From Cunninghamia lanceolata (taxonomy: Eukaryota; Streptophyta; Pinopsida; Cupressales; Cupressaceae): DNA of 64,000 nucleotides. The position numbers and the translations under genes were made by a program. Where the stretch lies: positions 9,936,001-10,000,000 of the forward strand of contig BSBN01000297.1 of the NCBI GenBank assembly GCA_027924645.1, written 5' to 3'. Below the pieces are notes generated by a model that had not been told where the DNA came from, did no database searches, and saw only the letters and a list, made by a program, of their open reading frames with translations. Below are positions 36,940 to 49,899 of this stretch, in pieces. How positions within the stretch are numbered: the first letter of the stretch is position 1; each line of letters opens with the position of its first letter.

Positions 36940-39900
36940 CTAATGTTCTATCTTATGCACTATTTGACCTGAGCTCCCCCTTAGCTGGATTCCACATTTT
37001 TCACTACTCCTCACTCCTCCTTTGACATCAATGGCAAAGGGTGGAATCTGCATACCAAAATTTGCAAAAAATGACCTATACATAGCCGTATAAGTATGTA
37101 TATACTTACATATACTTGAGTATATCCGCAAAAGTGGCCTTCAACTGTACATACTATGTGGCCCAACTTTGCTTCATCCTATACAAAATGGAGATGTAAC
37201 CACTTAATAAAATTGCATATGTTTCTTCTCTTCTTAGATCTGCCAGATCACTGGTCTGTGCTGTGGTCTAGGCATCTATTAAGGCCTCATGCATTGCCTC
37301 TAACTTAGGGATAATTATCCCTCTGAGTTCACTCATCCTGTTTATTATATTCTTCTTTTCTTTGTCCAGCCTCTTTAATTCATTTATAATGACAATAGCC
37401 TGGCATTCTTGATTCATTATGGATATAGTGAGGGGATCAAAATTCTGAGATAAACTTGATAGTTTACCTTCTTGTTCTTTCATCTTCTTTTCAATATCCT
37501 CTGTCACTTTAGACCAAGATAGACAAAATTTGTACATGTCCCCACCATCTTTAAGAGTATTTTAAAGGTTCTTTATCCTAATATCTAGCATCCTCCTATC
37601 ATTATTAATGAGTCCCTGTACTTTAGTGAATCTTTTTCCCAAAAACTATTTACGGACCTTTTCTTGTATTGATTTCTCTAAAGAATCAAAATGAGTGCTA
37701 ACAGAGTTTACAAGGGATTTCAAGTTACCAGATGGAGAGGCTGAAGGATCCTTTTGAAAGGATGGCATGATCTTCTCTATTATATTGGATGTAATCTCTA
37801 ACAAGTCACAGTCTTCCATGTGAGATTTTAGAAGTTTTTCTTTTGCTTTATCTTGGGAAAAAGATGCTATTTTCATTGTCTGGACTAGGCAGAGGGAATC
37901 AAAAATTAGTGGTCCTTGGAATAGTTCTAGTTCATCTATCTCCATCATTTCTTTGTTCAAGAAGTTCTTTACTGCCTCTGTAGTGTCTCTTGCCGGTGAC
38001 TAAGTTTTCTTTTCTTTTGGGATCTCAGAATTGTCATCAAAGATCTCTATTTGTTCTTCTTCTCTTCCCTTTACCTCCTCTTCTTGACTCACTTTCTCCA
38101 CTTTTCTTCCTTGTCCTTTAGTTCCTGAATCTGGAATATCTATAGTAGGATCTAGAGGAGAGATGTTAACTGCTTCATGAACTTCCTCTTCTGGAATAGA
38201 GGAATCCAAGTCCTTAGACTTCTCCTCATCTATCTCTTTTGACCCTTCTACATTTTTGTCAGAAGATTCCTCATTTGATGCATTTAATCCTTCAACATCC
38301 ATGGTAGAAGGTTCTTCATCTATTTCCTCTATAATAGGAAGATTGACTCTTCTAAAGGCATTCCAGAGGATGTCTTCTGTTTCTCTTGCTATTTGATCAG
38401 TTTTCCTAGCATAAGTTTGTTCATTCTTGCTTTGCTCTACAATTCATTCTTATAGTCCTTAAAGATCATGTCCATTTGCTTTGGAGTAATGGAAAGATAG
38501 AGTTGAATTATAATTTGTTCTCAGATCTCTAAGTCTTTTGCCTTGGCATTCTCTTTTTTAAGTTCAAGTACCTTCTCTAGACTTTTGGGAATTAATGAAA
38601 TGATTTCAATGAATGCTTTATTATAAATATTCAGGTACCTGACTATAGCTTCTTCCAAGATCCTTTTGTCAGTATCACTATATTAATCATAGAATTCCAT
38701 TACTGGTTGCAGATTCCCATCCACTATGACTACCTTGATGATATCATCAATGGGAAGAGTGGGCTTTTCAATTAATTCTTCTTTGTTTTTTCTAGCAGAG
38801 AATTCCCCAGATGATGTCTTCTTCTTCACTTTCTTAATTTCCTCATCAGACTCTATTTCTTCATCATGCTTGTGACTTGTGTAAGACCTTTTTTCTTTTG
38901 TTTTCATTCTCTTTTCTCCCTTTCCAGATGTCATGACTTTCGATTTGGTTGCTTTTGAGCTCTTGGGAGTGGAAGGTGCAGAGCTCTTAGAGGATCTAGT
39001 CTGGGAGAAGGCTTGTACCAGAACACTTCCTTTTTCTACTTCTTGTTTCTCTTTCTTGGCTCTTTCTATTTTCTCTTTGTTTGCATCAACTGCCTCTTTT
39101 GATATGCCATATCTTTTGGCAGTTTCCTCTACTTCCCTTCTAACTTTCCTTTTTATCTTTGGTTGTCTTAGCTCAACATGAATTTTTACACCTAGTTCTT
39201 GAAAGGTTCCAAACTGTTCTGCCTCAAGGTCCTTCGGTTGGGTCAACAAGTATTGAATATGTAGCTCCAATATTTTCTCATCAACCTCATATCCCATTGG
39301 CATTATCCAAACTATTCTAGGTTCAACTACCTCCATTAGGCATTGATCAGTATCTACCATAAAACACATTGCATCCTTGTATTTCTCTACTATGGATTGA
39401 GGTATCCCTTCTCTGGCTTGCATCATGCTTTGGAAGTTCTTAAAGTAACCCCAGAGTGTTGTGCTTTGAGCTTTTGTATCACCAAGTCCATACATATAGT
39501 CTCTAATCTTTATTGCAACCGGTTTGTCATTTTGTCAAACCCAACCACTTGATCCAAGCAGCTCATTCATGTAGTAGAAGAATAGACACAATATTAAACA
39601 ACCATACTTGAAGGAGTTCTTCTTATCCTTCTTGATCTTCTATAAGTTTTCTAATAGTTGGTTTAAAAGAAGATCATATAGGTCATAGTCTGCATTTTTC
39701 CTCAACATATGATATGCTATATATATTGCAGTCCCAGACACAGAATTCTCCCTGCTAGAATAATAGATCTTATACCCAATTATCATTGAGGCAAATTTGA
39801 CATCCGGATCTGTGAAGTCGTCTATGGTTATTTCTCTCTTGTCAAACTTAGATTTGGTAGCTTTAGTGATTGTCTGGTTCATGACAGATTTGAGTGCGGG

Positions 39901-40325
39901 TAACCCACCAGATGATTGCTGTCTAGTTACTGTCCTAATGGCATATTTTTTTTTATCTTGAAGGGCTTCATTAACCACATGAAATTTTCATGTATTCTAC
40001 TAAGGACATACCAGACCCAATCATCTTCTGCAAAATAGGGAAAGTGGATGCAATGTCTGAAGTGCTTATCCCAGAGGGCCTTGTATTGCGGTTTGAGTTC
40101 AAACCTTTCATCTATTAATTGTTTATGATAGATGTCCATCAACTTAGATTCGACAAATTCCACAATATTGGCGTGGATGTAGACCCTAACATCTTCTACG
40201 TGCAATACCCCATGCAGAATGCTAGAAAACGCACCTAAAGGTTCAATTTCTAGGGATTTGTAGGTGTGTTTCTTGAATTTTGGGCATGGCCTATCAGTGA
40301 TCTTAACAACCATTGGAGTAGCCAT
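36940..40325 (-). pseudogene. Large non-canonical retroelement ORF, lightly broken
   Basis: Starting at ATG 40325 (MATPMVVKITDRPCPKFKKH), the minus frame runs through about 1000 codons in several open pieces: 39927-40325, 39640-39978 (a one-base shift separates these), 38683-39495, 38000-38302, 37646-37960 and 37268-37537. The N-terminal third looks globular and aromatic-rich (HFPYFAEDDWVWYVLSRI; FKYGCLILCLFFYYMNELLG). The middle is Lys/Glu-rich coiled coil then Ser/Lys-rich (SSKSSAPSTPKSSKATKSK). The C-terminal part is acidic, then coiled coil. I recognise no family. The globular-then-charged layout recalls DNA- or RNA-binding accessory proteins, but no function can be assigned from sequence alone. 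Confidence 0.7.
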
Positions 40326-40431
40326 CTTTGCAAAAGATTCAGAGAGAGATATTCAGAATGGAAGTACCTTTTTATGCTTTAGGGTTCGAGATAAGAGCCG
40401 AAACAAATCATAGGTTGAAGTGGAAGAACTT

Positions 40432-40444
40432 AGCTCTGATACCA
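40432..40444 (-). other. Primer-binding site of the novel-ORF element
   Basis: TGGTATCAGAGCT on the minus strand, two bases inside the LTR. Confidence 0.93.
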
Positions 40445-40446
40445 AT

Positions 40447-41555
40447 TGTTGGAAACAAGGCAGATAACTGAGATGGGGGGGTGAATCAGTTATCTCTATT
40501 ATCTTAACTTTTTCTTCTTTTATAATTTGTGCAGCATCAAAACATATAAACATACATAATCATGAGAGCAAAAATAAAGTCAACACACATAACACAAGGA
40601 TTTTCACATGGAAAACCTTGTTAAGGGAAAATTCATGGGGTGACTAACCTAAGATTGTATTCTCTATTAAAAGAATAGAAGTACAAAATGACACTTGCCA
40701 AAATGACACTGCTCACAAGACGCACACTGCCTACAAGAGACTCACTATCTACAGAGTTTACAGAAGGTAACCAGGTGTTTGAACTAATGAGAGGCATCTA
40801 CAAATGCTGAAGTTTAGTTTTAGTTAGGCTCAATATACTGATCTAATGCACTTCATTCTTCGTTTGCTCTAGTGTTGCAGCTCTATCACTTACTAGACTT
40901 GTATTTCTGCTTCCACACTTATCTCTGCCTTTCCTCACATCTTATTTCATCACATATATACACATATACACTTACATACTGGAATTCATCTAGTATTTAT
41001 ATCCATACTAAGGATTTCAACTACTTTCTAGTCAGCAACCAGAATACTCAAGATACTTACAAGTTACTACTCTCGCAGCTGAATTCAGGCATGATTTGTG
41101 ATGTGTATCAAATCATAGATATAGAAGTCATCAATCATGTCAGCCAACATGGTATGATCCCTCAAATAGCTTGATCAACGTAAATTACTCATCCAAATTG
41201 AAGTCTAATACTCTACCAGTTAGTTCTTCCCCAGTCTACTCTGCCTATCTAGAACCAAACACTCAGATGCTCATATATTTTCCATGTTTTGCCACTGGAG
41301 GCTCAATCTCTAGAATACAGTAGTCATGATACTCCTCTTGACTTGTCCAAGTCCACAACTTGTTGAGTTACACCATCTAAGAGATCTAGACTTGATTGTC
41401 AGACCTTGTTGCATGCTTTGTTCTTGTTCACTGGACCAAAGCACTCTTCAATCTAACTTCTGGTATAGGCATACTATGTGTTGTGGATGTGTGGGATAGA
41501 CTTTGTTGCCATCAATGACAATAGTCATGAAGCCACATAGTGTATCTTGTAAACA
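40447..41555 (-). repeat. 5' LTR of the novel-ORF element
   Basis: 1109 bp, plus-strand start TGTTGGAAACAAGG, end CTTGTAAACA. Confidence 0.93.
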
Positions 41556-41754
41556 TGAGAGGCAAAATTAACTAAAATAACAATTATTAAATCTAATCAA
41601 TATGATTGACTTAATAATTTTTATGTGATGCATGACTTTCCCTTATGTTTATTACATAACAAATATTAAATTAATTTATAGTTCATTGCATTTAAAAATT
41701 GGTATTTACCAATTTTTGTCTAATGATGATGTAAACATATGGATTTGAGTTAAA

Positions 41755-44150
41755 TCTGAAAATAATGATAATTAGAGGTAAAAGAAATAACCCCCTTTCC
41801 TATTGCACATACCAAAATTAACTGCCTTGGTCAACCTCAGTCAAGCTCTCAATACAAAAAGAAACTCCATGCCTAGTCATTGTGAGGCCTGTCAAAGTGT
41901 TTAAATGCTTAATGCATTTGACTAAGTCAAAAAAGGAATTTCTTATTGTTTCCATAATTTGCCACCCTGATTGCAATAATTCTTGCTCACTTTGCATTAT
42001 TTACATCCTTTGACTTTTTAAAAGGCATCGTTATCTTTTATGAAGAATAAGATCAAAACATATGAATAAAAACATGGCCATCATGCCCTATACTCGACAT
42101 CTCTGACCCCTTGCAATGATTCTTGTCTTGTGACTTAAGGCTTATAAAAAACCCTTAGCATTTGTAACCCATCATTCACCTGAACCCTTGTAGGCACCAT
42201 ACTATGATTACTAGGTTTTGATGAGTTGTATTATTTTGACCCTCATGGTATTTAGATAGCAATGATTTTATTAAAAAACCTTAGAAAGAAACCCATGGTT
42301 GGGTTAGGTAAACTAGCCAAAAAGAGACTGAACCCTAAAAAACTTATCATTTTACATTGTATCTTTCTTTCGATTACTACTCTGCCACCACCATGTTTAG
42401 GGTTTTTGATGCTTTTAAGGTCATTTGAGGGTCATTCTGAAGCAAAGTCAACTATGGATTTAGTCCATTCTACCACTTTGTTCCTCATGTAAGTCATTCT
42501 TCCTTTTCTTGCTAAGTTCTTTCAAACACAAAAAGGCATAAAAGAACTCTCTATTCACTATTTCTGTATAGTGTTTTTCTTTCTATGTTGGCTACTCTTA
42601 TGCTGTGAGGAAACAAAAAGAAGTTTGTTTTGCATTTCATTGTGCCTTCTTGCAACGAAAATGATGAAAAACTCTCTGTATTCGTTACTTCTACTATCAT
42701 TATTGTTTTCATGCTTGCATCTTTTACTTCATTTTGCTTTGGTTTACGAGATTAAAGAAAATAAGAAATCCTCTGTGTGAAAAATGGTAAGATCCTATGC
42801 TTCCTCTGCGATAGATACCCCTTTACATTGTTGTTTCTTCTTCATGAAACTAAAGGATAAACCCTCTCTTGTTTGCTATCTCGGTGAAAAAGAAGAAAGC
42901 TCTTATATTTATATATATTCCTCTCCTTTTGCTTTTGTTCATGCTATAAGAATCTTTGGGGCTTGAATAAATTCAAAATAGTTTGAATAACTTTGTAAGA
43001 GCTCAACAAGTCCTAAGTTATTTTTTAGTCTAACATTGTTTTATTGTCCTTATGTTGTTATTACATACATTTCTGTTGTTGAATTCTTGTCATATTCCTG
43101 TATTTGGTAGATTCTCTGAGTTAGTCTCATGAAATTCAAACAACTCTTTATCTTTTGCTATCCTTTAGACCATGTAGATTTTCCTGAAATTGTAACAGAT
43201 TTCTGAATGAACCAATCCTACTTGAAAAATCTGGTGCAACATGTTCTTATAAGTGTAGCGGCTGAAATATACTGATGAACTTCTCCGACAAGAGTTGAAG
43301 AGCTCTATTTCTCCACATTGTGTAAACATACTACTCAATAGTAGACTACATATTGCTGCTCCTTTCATTCTTATGAGGACTATGAAGACCTAACTCTCTT
43401 GCTTTTATTATACACTGGTAAACATGGTAAAGAAAATCTTTGCAAGAATAGTGAACACTCTATTTTCTTGATGCATTATGCATTGTGTCTTACATTGTCA
43501 TATCTGTGTTTCTAGTAGTCATTTAGATTGTCACATAGTTTTTAGAGTCTTCAGTCTTTTAGCTCTTGAGAAAAGTCTTTGAATCTTTAAATGCTTCATG
43601 TAGGTGAATCAGATGCATGTGTAGACCTCATCGTTCCTTGATAGACCTTTGTTATTGCTTTCTTGACTAGTACCTTGCATTCAGACCTCAAACTACATTC
43701 GAGGTTTCAAAAGTTTAGACAAATTCATTAATACCCTTTTTTTTTAATTAGGGACCTTTCGTTGTTCTTTGTTCATTATTTTACTTCAATCCTATCTTAT
43801 TAGAGCTTTGTTCTAGATTCCTTGATCTATAAATTTATATGATATTAATGTAAGTGTCTTGAGCATTTTTCTATACCCCTACTCACTATCCCAAGATACT
43901 TGTATTATGCATACTGTCATGGTTTTTCCTCTTTTGTTGTATCATGATGCCATCCCTTGTGTGATATTTGTTCATTACATCTCTTTTTTTTTGTCTCCAA
44001 CCATATCCTCAATTTCATAAGTTTGAAGCACTCATTATATTCTATTTTGGGTTAAAGGTAAAGACTTCAAAAGTGCTTGGTCCATATACCTTAAACTCCT
44101 GACAGCCCTTATAGAAGCTCCTCTAGGAAATACAAGCTTTTTCATTTGGT
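41755..44150 (+). repeat. 2.3-kb duplicated segment, copy B
   Basis: Partner of 30138-32470. It keeps the 19 bp lost from copy A and a normal right end (GGTCCATATACC...TAGGAAATACAAGC). Nearby ORFs at 42262-42492 and 42571-42780 read well for short spans but are interrupted differently in copy A, so I do not call a gene. Confidence 0.85.
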
Positions 44151-45913
44151 ATATCTACTAATTTTATTTGCAATTGTTGACTGCTGGTCCACTCTTCTTG
44201 TTGCTCTTTGACAGTGATTGAAAAAAAGCCCTGTTGGGGCTACTCCTTGATGACTATTAGTTATTACTGTGTCTGGCTCTTTGATGGATTGAGATGACTA
44301 CTTATTTATTCATGGTGACTACTAATAACAAGACTAAATAGGAGTGATTGCTTCCTTTAGGTGACTATCCCTTGAGGTCTAATTTCTTGAAGGCTTTTAG
44401 CAAATAATAACAACCTTGTCATAATATATGCTTTGTTCTCTTTACCACCATGGGACTATCATGCTATTAATCACTTATCTGTGTCTTGAATGGATTGTTA
44501 TCTCCAACTCTGCCACACTGCATTGATGGCCTAGACATACCTTATAGCATGCATAGTTCAAATGTAAGATAGTTTGGTTGCCAAGGAACACCTCACTGTG
44601 AGGAGCCTCATTGGTACCTTTGATACTTGTGAAAGGAAGAGTTTTAACATTATTCTTGGGAACTCTTTTCTCTCTTACCACTTCACAAAAGTTCAATGCC
44701 ACCTTGAGTCAGCAAATAGATATTCTCATAAGAATTAAAAAGTACCAATGGGGCTCCTTACAAGGATTATCCTTACCATGCATTGCTTCTTTATATGTGT
44801 TGCTATATTTTGACATGCATGTTGACTGTCTAGACTATGTACCCTCTCAATTATTAAGAAGAAGATACTATGCTGGGCTCAACCCTTGTGGGAGCCACAT
44901 TTTATCCACATGCTGTAATTTTCATATGCTATCACACTTGACCTATACCTGCATATTCAAAAAATATGTTAGATATAGAATATAAAGCTGCAACCTTTAT
45001 TTGATTTATGTGAGATCATGCTTTCTCCTTTCTGATTTAACTTCTAATCTAGTATCTGCATCTCTTGTTCAATTATTCATTTTGATTTTGTTGATGAGTT
45101 TATAAAATAACAAGTGTTTCCTTGATTAGATATATATAGAATTATGTACGAAACCCCGAGCTCTAACACCAATCATCTTCCACCCTAACAGGTTTTCTTC
45201 TGGAGCTGCACATGGACAACTCAAAATGCTGGCATAACCTTCAATAATGGGATTCATCATTCACTAGGAAATGATGGGTCCCATTCTTAATTCTATGCAT
45301 TTTTTTTCTTGCTTTCTTCTTGCTACTTTATAGCTTATCAGATACAGTTACTCCCATGGCTTTTGTGGGACTGTATAAATATTTCTTTTGAATATATCAG
45401 CTATTTCATATCATGTAATGACTTATGTTTACTTTCCTTTATGAATCAATTACATAATATGAAATAACTAAAAAATCTATCTGAAATATATCTTATAATA
45501 ATGTAGAAATGATAGTTTATAAATACCTCTTTTCTGAAATGCATTATCTTGCACATAATAAATAGCAATAACATACTTGAAACATAAACTGTAAAGATCA
45601 GTTTAGCTTCAAAACTTGACATCCTTTGAATGTATTCTTTCATAAGGAGTCCTATTTTACTAATTTTATCTAGATTGTGCAATAGTTCAAGACAAACTAC
45701 TACATCATCTCGATAAATCAATAATTAAAATCCTTCATCAAGACAACCAATGTGGATTGGATTGCTCATGTATCAAAAAAAAATTCTTTGCCCCATTTTA
45801 ACGACTGCTGTTAAATCCTTACTAAATTGAGCTGCAAGAAAATTTTAGTAACATTTTTGGTGACCTCTTAGGGGTATTTTCCTACTAAACAAATAGGATA
45901 AGTAGCCTTTTAT
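44151..45913. other. Non-coding sequence
   Basis: No recognised gene. A 75-codon minus ORF (44475-44702) and an overlapping 124-codon plus ORF (44611-44985) have no recognisable motif. Confidence 0.45.
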
Positions 45914-46010
45914 TGTAAGGGCCCGATTCCTTAAAAATAAAATAATACTAACTCTGAATTCAAAAATACTGAGGAACAAAAAAGTTTTGATCTAACAGAT
46001 CCAGGGAATA
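45914..46010 (-). repeat. LTR-terminal fragment, left partner
   Basis: Starts TGTAAGGGCCCGATTCC and matches 54231-54325 for about 95 bp (CCTTAAAAA.AAAATAATACTAACTCT...). With the primer site next to the right fragment these are the outer ends of the LTRs of one minus-strand element. The rest of this LTR on the right cannot be delimited. Confidence 0.6.
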
Positions 46011-48540
46011 CAAAATATTGAAATTTCGCTATTAATTCTAAGAAGTGTCCAATAAATGTTACCATATTTAGACAACTGAAGTTTAGTTTTCTAAAATCAT
46101 AAAGTCCTGAAAAGTTCCTCACTCTTAATCAATTGGGACAACTTACTTCTCCCTAGTGACTTGTATCCTTATCATCTATACAAAACTAGCTAGACAATCT
46201 CATGTTAACATGACTCAGAAATTAGTACACAAAAAGTTATGACCATGATGTTAATTATAAATGAACACCCTATATTCAAGGGACCTGAGTACTGGAGGCA
46301 TCCTTCACCATCTAGACTACCTACATACCCTCTATCCACAGGATCAAGGCCCTCCCTAGATGCGACAAACTCTAGGGTATGTGAATATGTATTTCTATCT
46401 TGTAGTATGTTTGATGCAACTATGAATGGGTATACAACCCTTTCTAGGGTGATCCCTTGTCCCAGACAATTCTTCGTTAGCTACCACCCACTCCGGTGAA
46501 ACAAGGACAGAATTAAATCAACTATCACGACCACCCAAAAGGGGTGTTTGTCATGCAACCCTAATGTTGAGGAGTCCCTATCGGGTGTCCACTCAAGGCA
46601 TTAAGTTTACCTAAGGCAAGTTTATGTCTAAGTTCATGCACTATTTTTCATCAAAAAGTTTCCTAATAGATTCATTCATGATATCCTTAATCTTATTTGT
46701 AATAATACTTGCATGATCAAACTGTAATTCAATACCCTAATGCCACTTTTAAAATCTAAGCACATAGTAAATACTATATGATTTCAAAAATTCTATGAAC
46801 TTCGACCTCAAGGGTTAATAAATGTATCAATTACCGAAGAGAAGAAGATCAACTGTCTTTAATTTTTAATGATTATGACATAGCTACGTCTATAATTATA
46901 TTTGGTCAACCTAGGGAGATAAAGGTCTCCAAGGTTACTACTATCACCTAACTAGACTCTAGGTTACAAACGTATGTTTCCTCAAGCAGAAAACATAAGT
47001 TGTTTTGTTCTAACATAATGACCTATTCAAGTAAAAAGTACATAAAGACTTTATTAAGTTACAACAAGGGTGCTAATTCTCATTGCAAACACAATTCCCT
47101 AAATCTAGTGATACAATGCACAAAAGGTCCTACTACTGCCTCTCGATGTAGTTGGGATCAGAGTATAGTTTTACAACATATTTATAAATCTACACCCTCA
47201 AGCAATGGAAATCAATGCCTCAAGCAATATGGAGAAATGTTTTTTGAAGCAACAACTATTGTCCTTACCACATAATAATATCATGATGATTTAATAGGAA
47301 GGAAAATACATCGCGAAACTCAATCCCATCTACATAATATAAATGACAACAACATCTTCTAGCTCTTATATAGCCTTCTATATTGTCTCAATAGAGAATG
47401 TCACCCTATCACTTCGATGAAATCAAATCCACATAGGTAATTACCTAAGAATTTCATAGTATACAATCTCTACTTATCCATTAATATGTCTTGGTTTCAA
47501 GGGTACTTACCCATTTTATGTCAAAACCTGACATTGATTCTAAATAAGATCTAATACGAAGGAAAAGAAAGTTAAGTAAAATCATTTCAACAACTTTAGT
47601 TACAAAACCCAACCAATTACAACTTACGTATGAAGGGCTTTCAAATTAATTCACTAATATGATTAATTAAGACTAGTAATCTCAAACTCATTCAACAATA
47701 AAGACAAAACCTACCTTCTTAACAAATTCGCCAAGGAGGTATTTAAGAATCAAGAATGGTTTTGATCTATCCTCATATCCGCTATTTACATAATAATTCT
47801 AGTATTACAATACTCCTCAAGACACCATCAACAATAACTAACCAAAATATTATTGTTTCAACAAGAGACTCTCAACTAACGAGTTTTACATACTTTCTCT
47901 AAAACTCTAAGTTCTAATCCCTAATTAACATATGTATATCATATGGAAGTTTAATAGTTACTATCTAGAACCCACATTGTTTTAGAAACCTTATTTGCAT
48001 TACAAGCCAATTATGCAAGAATGAGAGTCATAACCTAAATTTTCATATTAGATGTCTATCACAATTTTGAACTTGGGTCTCCCAAAAGAGATCTCAATGA
48101 TTAAATTAATTAGAATCCATTCCAAAGAACAAATGAAGGTATTCAAGAAGTGAAAGAGACGTGGTTATATATGTCACTAGAGAAATGCCCAAGTACCTCT
48201 ATAAGCATAGAATTTAATGAGTTTGATTATTTCAAATGATAGAAAGACATACACAAAACAAGAAGAACCATTCTAATTGAGTACTTCACTTTCAAGGAAA
48301 ACATATTCACCATTCACAGGATAAGATTATAACAAGTTCGATAATCTAAGTAAACACTACGCCATATCATGTTCGACATGATGTACCCACCATGGTTTTC
48401 AAAGAACTATTATAAGTTTTACAATGTCTTCTAGTAACATTTCGCAACCTAGGTTATTCAAACATTTTCCAATACAATTCATTTACTTTATTGTTATTCT
48501 CTCATCCTTTCACATACATCTAATTATTTATTTTATTTCA
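46011..48540. other. Presumed interior or LTR of an old element, no motif
   Basis: If 45914 and 54231 are LTR ends, this is LTR or interior sequence. A moderately GC-rich patch at 46260-46600 stands out, but I see no gag or pol signature. Otherwise AT-rich and featureless. Confidence 0.35.
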
Positions 48541-49440
48541 TATTCTTTCCATTTATTTCAACATCTTTATATCTTTTGTCATTAATTTACACCATTTGTA
48601 TCCACTGCATTGCTATCTCTCATACCATATCATCATACCATATTATCCCACATTATCCATTATTATTTCATACATACATGCATTAAAATTTCTTACTATT
48701 TTATCCATTTTCTTTCTTCTTACTCTTATAACTATACATCACACTTAATATCATTCAATCTCATAATAACCTATCATAATAACTATTTTATTATACTTAA
48801 CAAATCACTTTTCATTATTTCATTAATACATCATTTTACTTATTTTCATAATATACTCTAAACCTTATACACACATTACATCATTATAATTCTTATTCTC
48901 CCATCACATCCCCACCACCATATCTTAGTCATTTTCATTACCTCTCTTATTTCCTCTCTTTTTGTACTCATCTTCAACATAATTTCATTGAATACATTTA
49001 CACATATATGCTTAATATTTCACTTTCGTCACTTTATCACCTTTACTTTTCTTTTTTCTTTTTCTTTATCTTACATCACTTTTATCTATTCTACTCTATC
49101 CTTTATCACTCAATCTACTCCTAGTAATTATGTTCTTATCAACAAATATATAAACATAATTATAATAATTTTATCTATATCCTATCTTACTCTCCTATTA
49201 ACCTCACTATCATCTTAACACATATTCTTCCCATTTCAATCATATTTCTACTATGTTTATTTCACCAAACACCTTCTTTTCACAATTGTTTTTTAATACT
49301 CTATAATTCTCATCTTATTATTTACAAAACAACTGTAATCTTGCATACATTTCCCTCTTTTTATTCTTTCTAATTTATTATAGTACCTATAACATTGTTT
49401 TACTCATTCATACATTTCTTTTTCATGTTTCAATCTTTAA
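48541..49440. repeat. G-depleted (nearly G-less) tract
   Basis: About 19 G in 900 bases on the plus strand; 48681-48927 (247 bases) has none. A, C and T are all common, so this is a strong strand asymmetry and not a simple repeat. ATTTCAT, CATTAT and TTTATC-like words recur loosely. The short ORFs inside exist because TAG and TGA cannot occur without G. Confidence 0.9.
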
Positions 49441-49649
49441 ATTACACTCCTTATACCTACATACACTCTTCATAATTGTACACGTACTTGTTATTTGGAT
49501 TACCTTCACATCTTCGTGTGCATTGAAATTTTTGACGTAATTGTAATAATTTATTGTCCAAAAGATTACTTCCTAACTTCACACTAACTATATAATTGGA
49601 TCTAATTTTTAAACCTAACTAACTGAAACCTAATTCAAATCCAAAATGG

Positions 49650-49835
49650 TTGACTGACTGCCTAAAAGAACAACTATTAGAGTTGCTAAGAACCCATGAG
49701 TATGTGTTGATTGCCATGTTGCAAGAAAACTTATCTCCAAGATTGTTGCCCGAGATATAGGTGTGACATATGTGAAACATTTCCATCATTCTAAATAGAG
49801 ACATTTTACTTGTGGGGTTTATTGGTTATGTTAGA
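49650..49835 (+). pseudogene. PPR-DYW C-terminal fragment
   Basis: Plus translation reads TTIRVAKNP, stop, VCVDCHVARKLISKIVARDI, then FHHSK, stop, RHFTCGVYW. This is the end of a DYW-type pentatricopeptide-repeat protein (pattern RV.KNLRVC.DCH...K.IS.I..REI...D..RFHHF..G.CSCGDYW). The terminal DYW is VYW and two stops are present. DYW proteins edit organellar RNA; this fragment cannot. Confidence 0.88.
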
Positions 49836-49899
49836 TGAGGCAATCTTAAAAAGAATAGACTTCCCCTCTAATAAAAAATTGTGTCAGATCTCTAATAAT

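Larger units (their letters stand above)
35797..41555 (-). mobile_element. Non-autonomous LTR element with a novel large ORF
   Basis: A 5759-bp element with LTRs 35797-36868 and 40447-41555, perfect target duplications TGAGA (35792-35796 and 41556-41560), PBS next to the right LTR and a purine tract (AAAGTGGGAGAT on the minus strand) next to the left LTR. LTR sequence belongs to the same lineage as the Sirevirus-like LTRs at 1548 and 56199. The 3.6-kb interior has a long, mildly broken minus frame with no gag, protease, integrase or reverse-transcriptase motif. It therefore needs proteins from another element. Confidence 0.93.

Noticed and set aside
30138..44150. 2.3-kb repeats as LTRs of one giant element
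   Set aside because: No TG/CA ends, no adjacent primer site or polypurine tract, no target duplication.
45157..45172. GAGCTCTAACACCAAT as a primer-binding site on the minus strand
   Set aside because: Two mismatches to the usual site and no LTR boundary or partner next to it.
48610..49218. Two 76-83 codon plus-strand ORFs rich in Ile, Ser, Thr
   Set aside because: They lie in the G-depleted tract where TAG and TGA are absent, so open frames are expected by chance.
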